NCBI GenBank assembly: GCA_009193035.1
Contig: SWDT01000038.1
Location: 62,001 to 126,000 of the forward strand
Origin: Halicephalobus mephisto
Taxonomy: Eukaryota; Nematoda; Chromadorea; Rhabditida; Panagrolaimidae
Reading direction: 5' to 3'
DNA: 64,000 nucleotides
Part shown: piece after piece, positions 1 through 10,762 of the stretch
Numbering within the stretch: the stretch's first letter is position 1
Layout of the letters: each line of letters begins with the position of its first letter
Made by a program: the position numbers and the translations under genes
The notes under the pieces: generated by a model
The model's input: only the letters and a program-made list of their open reading frames with translations
What the model was told of the DNA's origin: nothing
The model's database searches: none

Positions 1-146
1 TGGGAATTACGCCGTTGTGTACTGGTAAAGGCCAAGTTAGCCGTTCAGAACTGACTTCACGTCCAATGGAAGTTTTTATGTGCTCCGTTTACCGTCGACA
101 GGGATATGGCGAGGGCTTCCGATGGCTATCCCAGTATCTGGACTAA
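1..146 (+). CDS. sar-1: SAR1 small GTPase, C-terminal exon (5' part outside window)
   Basis: This is the last 47 codons of SAR1, the Arf-family GTPase that starts COPII coat assembly at ER exit sites. Reading codons from base 3 gives TGKG, then [22 protein letters not shown] and the terminal SQYLD, ending at TAA 144-146. This is the near-invariant SAR1 tail; animal SAR1 ends GFRW-xx-QYID. The nucleotide-binding motifs lie upstream of the window, so activity cannot be judged here. A tyrosine replaces the usual leucine after CSV, a mild change. AATAAA lies within 149-154 just after the stop, although the true cleavage site is unknown. Identity is secure from the tail alone. Confidence 0.93.
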   Translation, partial: GITPLCTGKGQVSRSELTSRPMEVFMCSVYRRQGYGEGFRWLSQYLD

Positions 147-1036
147 TGAATAAATTGATGCTGTACTTACTTCATTGTCTGTTGTCTAAGTTTTCCTGTA
201 ATATCTAATCTAAAAGAGGTTTTATTTCATTTCTGAGGTAGAGACCGCTGTCAGAATCCCCATCGTTTGTCCGCGGTCTGCCATTTGGGCAGGATTCCGG
301 GTTTTGTTGGTTTCTGAGTCAGCGATTTTTTACTATTTATTATTCAATGAAATTGTCTACCTATTTTCGCAAGTTAATTCAGTAGTCTTTGGTACATGGG
401 GTCTTTCTTGTGAATTTGTCTAGAATCCTGAAAAGTGCACTTACAGCGGACGATATCGCTGGACTTTGGGGGTTATTATTGTCATTGTTAATTTAAAGCT
501 CGATAGACATTGAAAAATATTCTAAAATCTGTCATGAAAATATGCCAACTGTTTTAGTTTCGATATCTATTAAAAGGCTATTGTTTCAATGAGAGGATAT
601 CTTTGTTGAAAAAAAAGTTAAAATTGGATAAGTGTGTACTCGTTGGCGTTTGTCGATCTATGGCAGATCTAAGCTCTTGCGTTGGCTGCTCAACTATTCA
701 TTTGAAAACATTTTTCTTGTTTTCGCCCACTAAAAATTTTTTAAATATATTTAGAAAAATTAAAAAATATATTCGAAATTTTCAAACATATTCAAAAAAT
801 TTTCAAATATATTCAAAAAAGAAATTTTTAAACATAATTGAAAAAAAAAATTTTCGAATATATTTGAAAAAAAAGAATTTTTTAAAAATATATTTGAAAA
901 AAAAATTTTTTGAATATATTTTGAAATTTTCGAATATATTTAAAAAAATTTTTTTGAATATATTTTGAAATTTTTGAGTATATTTGAAAAAAAATTTTTT
1001 TGAATATATTTTGAAATTTTTGAGTATATTTGAAAA
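147..1036. other. Intergenic: sar-1 3' region and promoter side of the next gene
   Basis: No coding exon is visible. Bases 147-600 are unique-looking. From about 728 to 1036 the DNA is a degenerate AT array of short palindromic motifs (gaaatttt / aatatatt alternating), which makes long artefactual ORFs on both strands. I read it as simple-sequence DNA. Confidence 0.7.
728..1036. repeat. AT-rich palindromic micro-repeat array
   Basis: Repeated runs of aaatatattcgaaatttt and its near reverse complement, about 20-40 nt per unit. They sit directly upstream of the proposed start codon at 1037. Confidence 0.75.
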
Positions 1037-4000
1037 ATGGATAATAGTCGGATTGAAGAAGATAAGTCTGGCCGGATTCTGTAAGTGTCTTCTTGCCTTT
1101 TTCTTGTACAGTAGACTTTGGATGTGATTACAGTATATTTTGTAAGAAATAAAGTCTTTCAGAGAAGGAGGGATTTCGATCACACCGATTGAGGTCAATC
1201 TGAAATCGGTTTTGACTTCGGAAGAATCCAAAGATTCAACGTCGATTTCGAAACCGAGAGTTCAATTTTCGGACAAAGTTCAGAGATATCCAGAATCAGT
1301 CCCTACTTCGCCTAATCCGTTATCTCCTAAATCTGAAGAAAATAAAAAATTTTCAATTGAATCTGAAAATAAAAAAATCGAAAATGGTCATTCTAAGTTA
1401 AATGGAGCTCCTCAAATTCAGAATATGATGTCTGTCGAACATAATGCTCCTTATTCCGCCGGACCTCATCATGACATAGTTATTGAAGTCGAACAAAGTT
1501 CTGTGAAGAGTTCCGCAAGTGCAGAAGTCCCATCCAAAGTTTCTGGAGATGACCAAGTTTCTTCAAAGCCTTCTGAAGCTTTTCAAGATACTTCAAAGCC
1601 ATCTGAAGTTGATCAGACTTCTATGAAGCCTTCTGAAGTTGATCAGATTTCTACAAAGCCTTCTGAAGCCTATCAAACTACTTCTAAACCTTCTGAAGTT
1701 GATCAGACTTCTACAAAGCCTTCTGAAGCTTACCAAACTACTTCTAAACCTTCTGAAGCGTATCTTCCACATCAGCCCTCTCCGGAATGGTCTGCTCGAG
1801 CTGTGGAACCTAAACCTCTGATGACAAATGTGATTCTTAATATTGAAATGGTCAGAGTTCAGAAAGAATCTCCTCCCGAAGACGAAGATAATGAAGTTTC
1901 TAAAATTGCTCTAAGTCTTCCTGCTTATAACATGCCTCAGGGTACGATCAATATTGATTCCGAAAAAGTTCAATCGCCCACAAAACAACAGCTGTCATCT
2001 TCTCAAGAACAATACATCCACGGACAAGGAACAGCTGTTGATAATAAAGCTAATGTTGATCAGAATTCAGCTGATTTAAAAACAGAAAATGTTGATGCAA
2101 AAGTCGATGGAAAAGTCGATGAAAAAGTCGATGGAAAAGTTGCTGAAGATGTTGATGAAAAACTTAACAGAAATGTTGATGAAAAAATTAATAGAAATGT
2201 TGATGGAAATGTTGATGAAAAAGTTGATGAAAGTGTTGTTGAAAAAGTTGCTGAAGATGTTGTAGGAAATATTTTTGGGGAAAAATTGCAACAAATTGAT
2301 CTTACTCCGCTTCTGAATAAACAACCGGATACTAGTGATATTGCAGTCAAGAATGCTGAAGCTAACAGGAGTTCTCCATTGCCTGAGGGTTTGGAAGAGA
2401 AAAAAGATGTTTCTGGTTCTTCTGAAATTGAAAAAATGATCGAAATTCCTGTTACTTTTGAAAATTCAGAAAATATTGAATCTGAAAAAATCGAAAAACT
2501 TCCACCAGTCGAATCATCTGAAATTTCGGAAATTCTTAAATCTGCTCCAGAAGCCGAATCGACGGAAAATTCGAAAAAACCGGAAGATTCTGATTCAAAA
2601 ATTTCAGAAGAAAAATATGTCGAAATTCCGATTAAATTTGAAACAGAAACTTTTCCATTTATTGAGACCGAAGCTGTTGCAGAAGTTCACAAAGGTCTTC
2701 AAGAAGCCGAACCTCTTCCAGGAGACCGTCTTCCTAATGAAAAATTGATCGAAATTAAAATCAATTTCGAAGAAGATCAAGTTTCTAAAACCGACGATAA
2801 ATCTGTCGACATCCCCATGAAATCTGCTTCTGATGGAGAAAAAGGATCTGAATTGGATGCTTCTACAGTATCTCCAGAAGGAATTCAACAGAAGACAGAA
2901 ACAGCTTCAGAATCTTCTATTTCCAAAACCGACGGTACTTCTACAGTAGACGAAACTACAAAAGGTATTGTGGATACTTCTACAGTACCTTCGGAATCTT
3001 CTACTCCCAAAATCGACGATACTTCTACAGTAGGCGAAACTACAAAAGACATTGTGGATACTTCTACAGTACCTTCAGAATCTTCTACTTCCAAAACCGA
3101 CGGTACTTCTACAGTAGACGAAACTACAAAAGAAAAATCTTCAGAAATTTCTCTAAATTCTGAAGCTGTGAATCAAGAAGAAAAACTAATCGATATTCCT
3201 ATTACTTTCGAAGCAGAATCCACTCCATTCAATGACGATAATGCTCTGAAAGATATCCATAAAGGTGTTTCTGAAGCTCAGCCATTGCCGGATGAAACCT
3301 CAATTTCCAAAGAAAAATTTATCGAAATTCCTGTAAAATTTGAAGAAGAAGAAAAATCTTCGAATATTACTGTAGAAAATGAAGATTCAGAATCCGGAAA
3401 ACAGGAACAAAAATTAATCGAAATTCCGGTTACTTTCGAATCAGAATCCACTCCATTTGACGAAAATTCTGTTGTTAAAGATATCCATAAAGGATTGCCT
3501 GAGGCCGAACCTTTGGCTGATGATTCCGCTTCAGGCCCTCAGGAAAAGCTTATCGAAATTCCTGTACAATTCGAAGAAGATAAAAAAGAAGAAATCATTC
3601 CAGTACCAGTCGATAATCAAGAAAAATCTGAAGAAGCAGCTTCCGGAGATCAACAATCTAAACTTATAGAAGTCAAAGTAGAACAACAACAACCTTCAGA
3701 ATCAGTAGATGAACCTCAGAAGAAAGAAGAATCAGTTTCTGAAATTCCTAAGGTTATAGAAGTCGAAGTAGAACAACAACAGGCTCTAGAATCAGTAGAT
3801 GAACCTCAGAAGAAAGAAGAATTAACTTCTGGAGTTCCTAAACTTATAGAAGTCAAAGTAGAACAACAACAACCTTCAGAATCAGTAGATGAATCTCAGA
3901 AGAAAGAAGAATCAATTTCTGGAGTTCCTAAAGTTGAAGAAGTTAAACAAGATCAGTTTTCTCAAGACTTCCAACAACCCCAGTCAGAAAGTGAACCTAT

Positions 4001-7000
4001 AAAAGTAGAAACATTTGAGACTCCGAAAGAACAACCTCAAGAATCTCGATCCCCTGTTTCTCCGGTGGCAGTTATTCCTCCCTCTGAACCTAGTGCCGAT
4101 GGGGTTAATTATCAATCGTCCTTTGCTAAACCTCTATTCGAAGAAAATAAACCTTCAGAAGTCGAAAAAGTGGACGTCAAACCGGATGAAGTCGTTTTTC
4201 AATCGACTTTTGCCAGACCGATGTCCCAAGAACCAAGTCCGACAGAAAAAAAATCCGAAAATTTTCCCTCTGTTCAACAACCAACAGAAACAATCGTCGT
4301 GAAACCAGATCTTGCAGAAAAAAAATCAGAAGAACCTGTTCAACAAGGATTTGCTAAACCATTACTAGATGAAAGTGATAAAAGTCAAGATAGTTCAATT
4401 CAACAAGGATTTGCTAAACCGTTACTAGATGAAGGTGATAAAAGTCAGGATAGTTCAACTCAACAAGGATTTGCTAAACCACTTCTTGATGAATCCAACA
4501 AGACCCAAGATAACTCTATCCAACAGGGATTTGCAAAACCTCTCCTCGACGACTCCTCTAAATCTCAAGATAACTCTATCCAACAGGGATTTGCTAAGCC
4601 TCTTTATGAAGAACCTAAAAAAGGTGAAAATGATGGAACCATTTACCAAACGTCTTTTGCAAAATCTATCAATGAAGATTCTAAGTCTTCTGAAAAATCG
4701 AAACCGACGGAAATTTCGAAACCTCAACAAGACTCTCAGCCGCCGACTCCTCAATGGCAAAAAGCCCCAACTAACCAATGGCTGGACTCCTATGATGACG
4801 GAGAAACTATCTGGGATAAACCAGCTACGGGAGTCGTCAGGGATATCCCGATCACTATCCAGACAGGAAATGGATCTTCTCAACGAGATCGAGGAATTCA
4901 ACAAAATACAGTAATCAAAAAAGAATCATCTCCTCCGAAAACGTTCGTTTCGTCGGATATTCTTTATTATGAAGTTCCTCCAGAAGAACAGAAGTCACAA
5001 GAAGATCAACAACTGACTTCTCGAGGATCTCCCTGGGGGGTTGAACAAGACAAAAAATCTCCAGATTCTCAACAAGTCCCAAAATCTCCTGATCGAAGAA
5101 GACCTTCAGATGAAGTCGAATTAAATATCCAAGAATACGAACAAAACTTAAAGAAGAACACCCAAGAAGCCCTCCAGCTGGTGGATAAACTCGTCGAATC
5201 CTCTCAGAAAATCCAGCAAATGGAACGCGAGAAAAAAGAATTCGAAAGATCTAGTCAAGAAAGATCCAGATCCAGAAGTTCAAGTCGTTCCAGATCTGTC
5301 CAATTTAGCGAGAGTGCCTTGATGGAAGCTCATAGTTACCGAGTTAATCCGGATATTTTGAAAGACCCAAACAGCGTCGTCATGCTTCCAGATTACAAAA
5401 TAGCATTGGCGGATTACGAAAATGGATTGACTTTGTTCAACCTCTACACCAAGGATCTGAAACGGGTAGAAGGCGGAAGCAAGTGGCGGAACCCGCAGTG
5501 TCTCATATATAACCAACGAGCTAAGGAGTTCTTTGTGAGTTGATTTATATAAAAAACATCAATTATAACATCGGAAATTCAAAAATAATAGTTTTTACGG
5601 AATTTTTTAAACATAAAAGTCCGGGATTTTCTAAAAAGTTCTGAAATTTAGGTAAAAAAGAAAAAAACGAAAGAGAGCGCGAGAGTGAGGACAAAGCGAG
5701 TCAATTTTGGCAATCATTTGCCAGACTTGTCTTTTTCCTACTTTCACTAGCTCTTGCGCGCGAATTCAAAAATTCCAAAAAATATTATTATAAAAATCGA
5801 AATTTTTTTTAAAATTTCTATTGTCATCAATTATTGAAATTGCTCAGAAAATCCCAAAATTTAGGTAAAAAAAACGAGAACGAATCGATTTTAGCAATCA
5901 TTTGCCGATTTACTTTTTTAATATTTTCATCCTCTCTGTAGAACTTCAAAAATTCCAAAAAATTAAATTTAGGCAAACAAAAATTGATCCGAGGAAAAGC
6001 AAAAATGAATGCCCGGGGCAGGGGTCGAACCTACGACCTTGGGCTTATTAGACCCACGCTCTAACCGACTGAGCTACTCGGGCGTTAGCAGCCGTTGTAA
6101 ATAATAAAAAAGTAGACATTTTTTGAACTTGTTTCATCATGAATTTCCAGAATTTACTGGAAAATTTTACAATTTAGGTAAAAAAGGGAGAGCGAAAGAA
6201 AATAAAGATGAAAGAGAACGAACGAGAGTGAGGACAGAGCGAGTTGATTTTACCAGATTTATTGCTTTTAATTTTTAGAACTCTCTCTCGCCCTTTGCGC
6301 GGGAATTTGAAAATTTAAAAATAATAATACGAGGTTTTCGAGACGAATTTCCTAAGAAATTAAGGATTTTAGGCAAAAATAGAAAATTGTCTGATTTCCC
6401 ATTTTCATAAAAATCTCCTTTACGCGGGAATTTGAAAATTCAAAAACTGCACTATTATAAAAATTAAAAATACGATTTTTCAAAGTTGTTTCAACACGAA
6501 TTTTCTAGGAAATTGTAAATTTAAAATAAAAAACAGAAAGTTGACATCTTTACAAAGTTCTTTGTTTTTTCGCGGGAATTTTAAAAATTATTTTTTAAAT
6601 TATGTTTTTTTAAAAATTAAAAAATTTCAGATTCTCGTAGAGTATTCTGAAAACGATGACGGCAAATATGGACGTTATATTCTTCGATTCAACCAGGACT
6701 TGGAGTACATGAACCGAGTGGAAGCCCCGAAGTTCATTGCTGACAGAGAAGTCTCTGTTTTCAAAGGATGTGCTATTGCCACAGGACTGGTTGTCTTTAT
6801 CTGGCCGCGAGTACCTATGCCTCTGGCTATTTGTACGAACTTTCTCCTGAGGACAAATGGACCGAGATCTACACATGCAGAAACAAAATATTTGCGGATA
6901 TCCAGATCTTGGCCGTGCTCGGTATGGTTTATTTTTCTTCGAAACACGGAAAAAAAATTTTTGCAACATGTCTGTCCTCATCATTTACATTCCAATACTA

Positions 7001-8912
7001 GAGTTAAAACTGAACAAAAATTACTCATAATAATGTAATCGGATCTGTAGATTCTGGATCTGAAGTCAGAAGTTAGTCTTCGAAATCCAGAATTCTGAAA
7101 ACTAATCTTCAAATTTTTATTTTCGAATTTTTAAAATATTTTTGAAATTGATCAAAAAGTATCCAAAATATAGTAATAAAATCTGTAGATTCTGGATCTG
7201 AAGTCAGAAGTTAGTCTTCGAAATTCTGAAAGCTAATTTTCGAATTTTAAAAATATTTTTGAAATTTATCAAAAAGTACCTAAAATACAGTAATAAAACC
7301 CATAAATTATGAACGTAAGGTCCAAATTAATAATTAATTTTCGGAATCCTAGATTCTGAAGACTAACTCTGGACTTTAAGGATATCTGAAATTTTATATC
7401 AAAACTATAAAAAAGTGGAAATTTACCTAAAATGGCTTTCAAAATACTATATAACAGATATACAATTATTTAAAACGATTTCTAATTTTTACAATATTAT
7501 TATTAAAAAGTCAAAAAACTTCTAAATTTTCAATTCCGGGTCTCGACTGGAAAATTCCAAAAATTCGTGTCGAGAGTGCTTTGGAAAAAAATTATTTTTA
7601 ATTTTTACAATATTATTATTAAAAAATCAAAAAATTTCTAAATTTTCAATTCCGGATCTCGACTGGAAAGTTACGAAATTGTTCGTGTCAGGACCATTTT
7701 GTTGAAAATTAATTTTCTTCAATATGATTAATTTATTTCTTCTAGGTCCTGTTACTGAATTGTTAGTTCTGGAATCCACCCGAAATTATGTGAATATTAT
7801 TTCTGTCTACGGTGACGAGGCAACTCACGTCCGGATGTTAGCTGTTTGCGAAAGACCAGGGACATTCTGCATCGACGAAGTGGGTCATCTGATCGTTCAC
7901 GACAGATCCAGTTCTAAAATCTCCTTCCATTCGAGGATTTCTTTCTTAAAAACTTCTGAAATCGCTCTTGTCGAACACGCCAATGTCCAGATGTCGGCTT
8001 GGGACGGACTTCTGGCGGTTCTCTGTCCTTCGAAAAAAGATCTGCGTATTTACAAATACTGAGTGTAAGTAGAATTCCACAAAAAAATAATTCCAATCAA
8101 TACCGGAGGAAATGAAAAGATCGACTTAAAAATCAAAATTAGGATCTAAGTCACAATCAAACTTGCAAGTTGCATGCAATATTCAATCACAAAAATTGAT
8201 ATCAAAGATAAAATAAAATTCGCAAATTGCACGCAACATTGAGGCAGATAGGTCGAAATCAAAGTTAAAATAAAATTCGCAAGTTGCACGCAACATTGAG
8301 GCAGATAGGTCGATATCAAAGTTAAAGCAAAATTCGCAAGTTGCACGCAACATTGGGGCAGATAGGTCGAAATCAAAATTAAAGCAAAATTCGCAAGTTG
8401 CACGCAACATTAAAGTAGATTAGTCAACGTCAAAATCAAACTTGCAAGTTGCATGCAATATTCAATCAGAGCTGAACATCAAAGTTAAAATAAAAATTAA
8501 ACCTGCAAGTTGCTCGCAACATTCAACCCAATCAATTAACATTTTTATTTTTCCATTTATAAATATTTTGAAATTAAAATGAAATTCGCAGGTTGCTTGC
8601 AACATTAGGACAAATATGTTTATTCAATTATTGCGTGCAAACTGCAAATTTGACTCTCATGTTGATCTCGGAAATTGTTTACAAAAAAAATATTAAAATC
8701 AATACAAATCAAAAAAAATAAAAGATCAATCTAAAAACGAAAAAATTAACTCTAGAACGTTTAAAATTTAAAATTTAAATTTTAGGTTAATCCAAGGACC
8801 GAAAATCGGTCTGAAAAACTACTTTTACGAAATCAAGAATGTCCCAGATAAAAACTGTCTTACAGTCAACTTTACTGCCATTTGGTTAGCTTCAGATAGG
8901 TTTATGAAATAA
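1037..8912 (+). CDS. Large disordered repeat protein with C-terminal NHL-like propeller region (frameshift and in-frame TGA)
   Basis: Exons: 1037-1080, 1163-5534, 6631-6921, 7746-8064 and 8786-8912. I chose ATG 1037 because exon 1 (MDNSRIEEDKSGRIL) joins in phase through intron 1081-1162 (GTAAGT...TTTCAG) to the giant exon. The ~1450-residue middle is acidic, S/T/E/K/Q-rich and built of repeats: KPSE-[AV]-[YD]-Q units, KVDEKVDGKV units, three ~70-residue modules containing IEIPVTFE and DIHKGLPEAEPL, three VEQQQPSESVDEPQKKEE units and five QQGFAKPLLDE units. A short RS-rich stretch and coiled coil follow (NIQEYEQNLKK). The C-terminus looks like NHL-type propeller blades (VVMLPDYKIALADYENGLTL, GRYILRFNQDL). 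Two defects: the reading frame must shift near 6785 in exon 3, and a TGA at 8060-8062 interrupts the exon 4 to exon 5 junction. Exon 5 ends at TAA 8910-8912. Function is not recognised. If the TGA is the real stop, the CDS ends at 8062. Confidence 0.7.
5639..5960 (+). repeat. Dispersed repeat family A, intronic copy
   Basis: Core: gagtgaggacaaagcgagtc, then a GGCAA..TTTGCC imperfect palindrome, then cactagctcttgcgcgcgaa. Related copies occur near 6175-6330, 13800-13920, 14034-14130, 26870-27065, 28440-28640, 36884-37140 (reverse), 43500-43650 and 44510-44790. It is short, non-coding and MITE-like, mostly in introns. No terminal duplications were confirmed. Confidence 0.7.
6010..6083 (-). tRNA. 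tRNA-Ile (AAT)
   Basis: The reverse strand reads as a complete cloverleaf: acceptor GCCCGAG paired with CCCGGGC (one mismatch), D-arm AGCTCAGTCGGTTAGAGC, anticodon arm with loop CTAATAA (anticodon AAT), T-arm with GGTTCGACC, and discriminator A at 6010. The internal promoter boxes (TAGCTCAGTCGG and GGTTCGACCCC) are intact, so it is probably functional. It lies antisense inside an intron (5535-6630) of the large repeat protein. Confidence 0.93.
6221..6625 (+). repeat. Segment duplicated at 14034-14495
   Basis: About 400 bp at the 3' end of an intron, starting gaacgagagtgaggacagag and running to the splice acceptor. It is repeated almost base for base at 14034-14495 in the same orientation, with only scattered substitutions and an expanded T/A run in the second copy. 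Confidence 0.88.
7035..7300 (+). repeat. Short tandem duplication in intron
   Basis: Two to three ~115-140 nt copies of a unit containing atctgtagattctggatctg and aagtcagaagttagtcttcg, inside the intron 6922-7745. A second pair (~115 nt, containing ttttacaatattattattaa) lies at 7490-7680. The rest of the intron shows nothing else. Confidence 0.75.
8150..8640 (+). repeat. ~59-nt tandem repeat array
   Basis: About seven copies of a unit with cgcaagttgcacgcaacatt and aggcagataggtcg. The array fills the intron 8065-8785. A divergent, mostly reverse-oriented array of the same family is at 60930-61180. Confidence 0.85.
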
Positions 8913-8938
8913 ATACTTATTTTCGAAAATAAATAATT

Positions 8939-9720
8939 TCAAGCAATTTCGCCGTTGAGATTGACGTCGTTGAATCTGCAATGAGTCGTCAAAGTGGCTC
9001 TGCAGGGTTCTGTAATCCAGAGATACCATTCGTTTTCTTCCACATCACGGTATTTTCCGTAAGTGTAGTATTTCTGACAGAGGGTGTTGTTGTAAGGTTT
9101 TTTCTGGATTACGGAAAGATCAGCATCGGGCTCGCAGCCGATGGGACAAGCGAGACGGGTAGTGGAGTTCCTAGCGAGGGTGTTCCACTCTGTCTGGGGC
9201 ATGGGCTCTCGACGACATTTGTACTTAGTCGGATCCCGGGGGGTATGGGCATTTGGAGCGATCAGAATGCAGGAATTTTCCGTTCCTTTGGATGTACAGT
9301 CGATAGTCCGCTGTTCTAAAGTAAAAAGTGAGAAGATTAGCAAAATTGCTGATTCCGAACTGATAATTCTTTGGTTTGAGATTCATCCAATTTCAAGCTA
9401 AGTGAGTTCCAGATATATCAATCAAACATTTTTCTCAGGACCGACCGGGAATCGAACCCGAGTCTCGTGAGTAGCAGTCAAGAATCTCAACCACTACACT
9501 ACCAAAGAAAAAGCACAAACATTTTTAACTTTTAAAATTCAAATGATTTCATTCAGTCTAAATTAATTCAAATTTGATAATCAAGAATTCAAAAATCAAC
9601 AGCTCTGATAACTGGATAATGATGAAATCGAAACTTGCCCCATCTCGGCCATTTGAATTCTGGCTTCTGGGCGAAAATAACTACGACAACGACAGCCAGA
9701 AGGAAAATGCGAAACAACAT
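8939..9720 (-). CDS. Small secreted cysteine-rich protein (paralog 1)
   Basis: Exons 9720-9639 and 9315-8939 give 152 residues. The start MLFRIFLLAVVVVVIFA is a clear signal peptide. The mature part carries cysteines at conserved positions (TIDC, TRLACPIGC, LCQKYYTYG, EPCRATLTTHC) with paired tryptophans (EWYLW). It is a paralog of the next gene (9853-10762), sharing cysteine order and the R-T-x-[DE]-C, TR-x-x-C-x-x-x-C and W-x-x-W motifs. The two exons fit in phase only with a GC donor (GCAAGT at 9638-9633), the classic non-canonical nematode type. The intron holds a tRNA-like element. The stop at 8939-8941 faces the upstream gene tail to tail, 26 nt away. Probably an extracellular protein; no family name assigned. 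Confidence 0.75.
9438..9508 (-). tRNA. tRNA-like element (probable pseudogene), anticodon-region GCT
   Basis: The reverse strand shows a D-arm (GGTAGTGTAGTGGTT) and a good T-arm (TCGGGTTCGATTCCCGG), but the acceptor strands do not pair. The anticodon stem pairs best with an 11-nt loop. It aligns without gaps to the elements at 24808-24878 and 30739-30810. It lies in the sense orientation inside the intron of the cysteine-rich gene. Confidence 0.55.
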
Positions 9721-9852
9721 GTTCCTTGGGATCCTTGTTTGTCAAACTGAGAAAAATTCGAAGAAGAATGATATCCTTTAATCTCTAAACTAGTTATGAA
9801 GTGAGACACCCGGATTTTCCTTTTTTATTTTTTTATCAAATTTAAAAATAAA

Positions 9853-10762
9853 TCATTCTTTATCTTCGTATTCGAACAAATGTTTATTTTGGATGTAGAA
9901 AACTCTCGGATCCCGAGGGAATCCGCATCTCACTTGGAAAGTTACCGTAGTCCCAACACATGTCCCAGACCGCCAAATGTACCTAAAATTTAAAAATTAA
10001 AGAAAATTTTTTCAAATTTTTAATTTTAAAAATAATTTTTAATTTTTAAAAAATAATTAAAATTACCAATCGAGTCTTCTTCGTTCTAATTGATATGTGA
10101 AATAACCGCTACAATCGTGATTCCAACTGGGAATTTTTGCGAGTACGGTAGCTTCATCAGATTCTTCACAATTTAGTCTACAGTATACGCGAGTTTTGTT
10201 GAACTAAAAACGTTTTTTTAAATTTGACCTAAATTGATTTCGAAAAAAGTACCTCATCGAGTTCGTCGAAACATCCAGGATTAAGTTCCGCTTGACGACC
10301 TTGAGATAACAAAGAACAACGAGAAACCTTCAATCCGTGATTTTTACATTCCAGTGTTCTAGTTGCTAAAAATAAAAACAATTAAATATTTAAAAAAATA
10401 AAAATTATCTAAAATTTAAAAAAAATAAAAATTTTCCAAAATTTAAAAAAAATAAAATTAAAATTTTCCAAAATAAAAAAAATTAAAATTTTCCAAAATA
10501 AAAAAATTAAAATTAAAATTGTCTAAAATTTAAAATTTTTTTAAATTTAAAATTACTTAAAATCTAAAAAATAAAAATAGTTTGAAATTTCTAAAGAATT
10601 TGTTAAAATTCTTAAAAAATAAAATATTTGAAGATTTTTGAAATTATATAATTAGAATTTAAAAATGAATTTAAAAATAAATTACTTACACCAATAGTAA
10701 CTTGATCGGGATTCAATAACGGATAAAAAAATTGAAATAAATATGAAATAATAAAACAACAT
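9853..10762 (-). CDS. Small secreted cysteine-rich protein (paralog 2)
   Basis: Exons 10762-10690, 10365-10253, 10203-10067 and 9982-9853 join in phase to give 150 residues. No exon is long enough to stand out alone. The start MLFYYFIFISIFLSVIES is a signal peptide. The mature chain has about ten cysteines (TLECKNHG, VSRCSLL, PGCFDE, RVYCRLNCEE, HDCSGYFTYQ, GTCVGT, VRCGFPRDP) and the tryptophan pair DWYIW. It parallels paralog 1 in length, cysteine order and W-x-x-W, indicating tandem duplication. It has two more introns than paralog 1. Donors are good (GTAAGT at exon 1, GTAATT at exon 3). Extracellular; function unknown. Confidence 0.82.

Noticed and set aside
603..1231. Overlapping Lys/Phe-rich ORFs of 121 (+) and 142 (-) codons
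   Set aside because: They are produced by the AT palindromic repeat array; composition is only K, F, I, N, Y and they mirror each other on both strands.
2060..4914. Several 60-161 codon ORFs in other frames of the giant exon
   Set aside because: Shadow frames of internally repetitive coding sequence; no splice signals or independent motifs.
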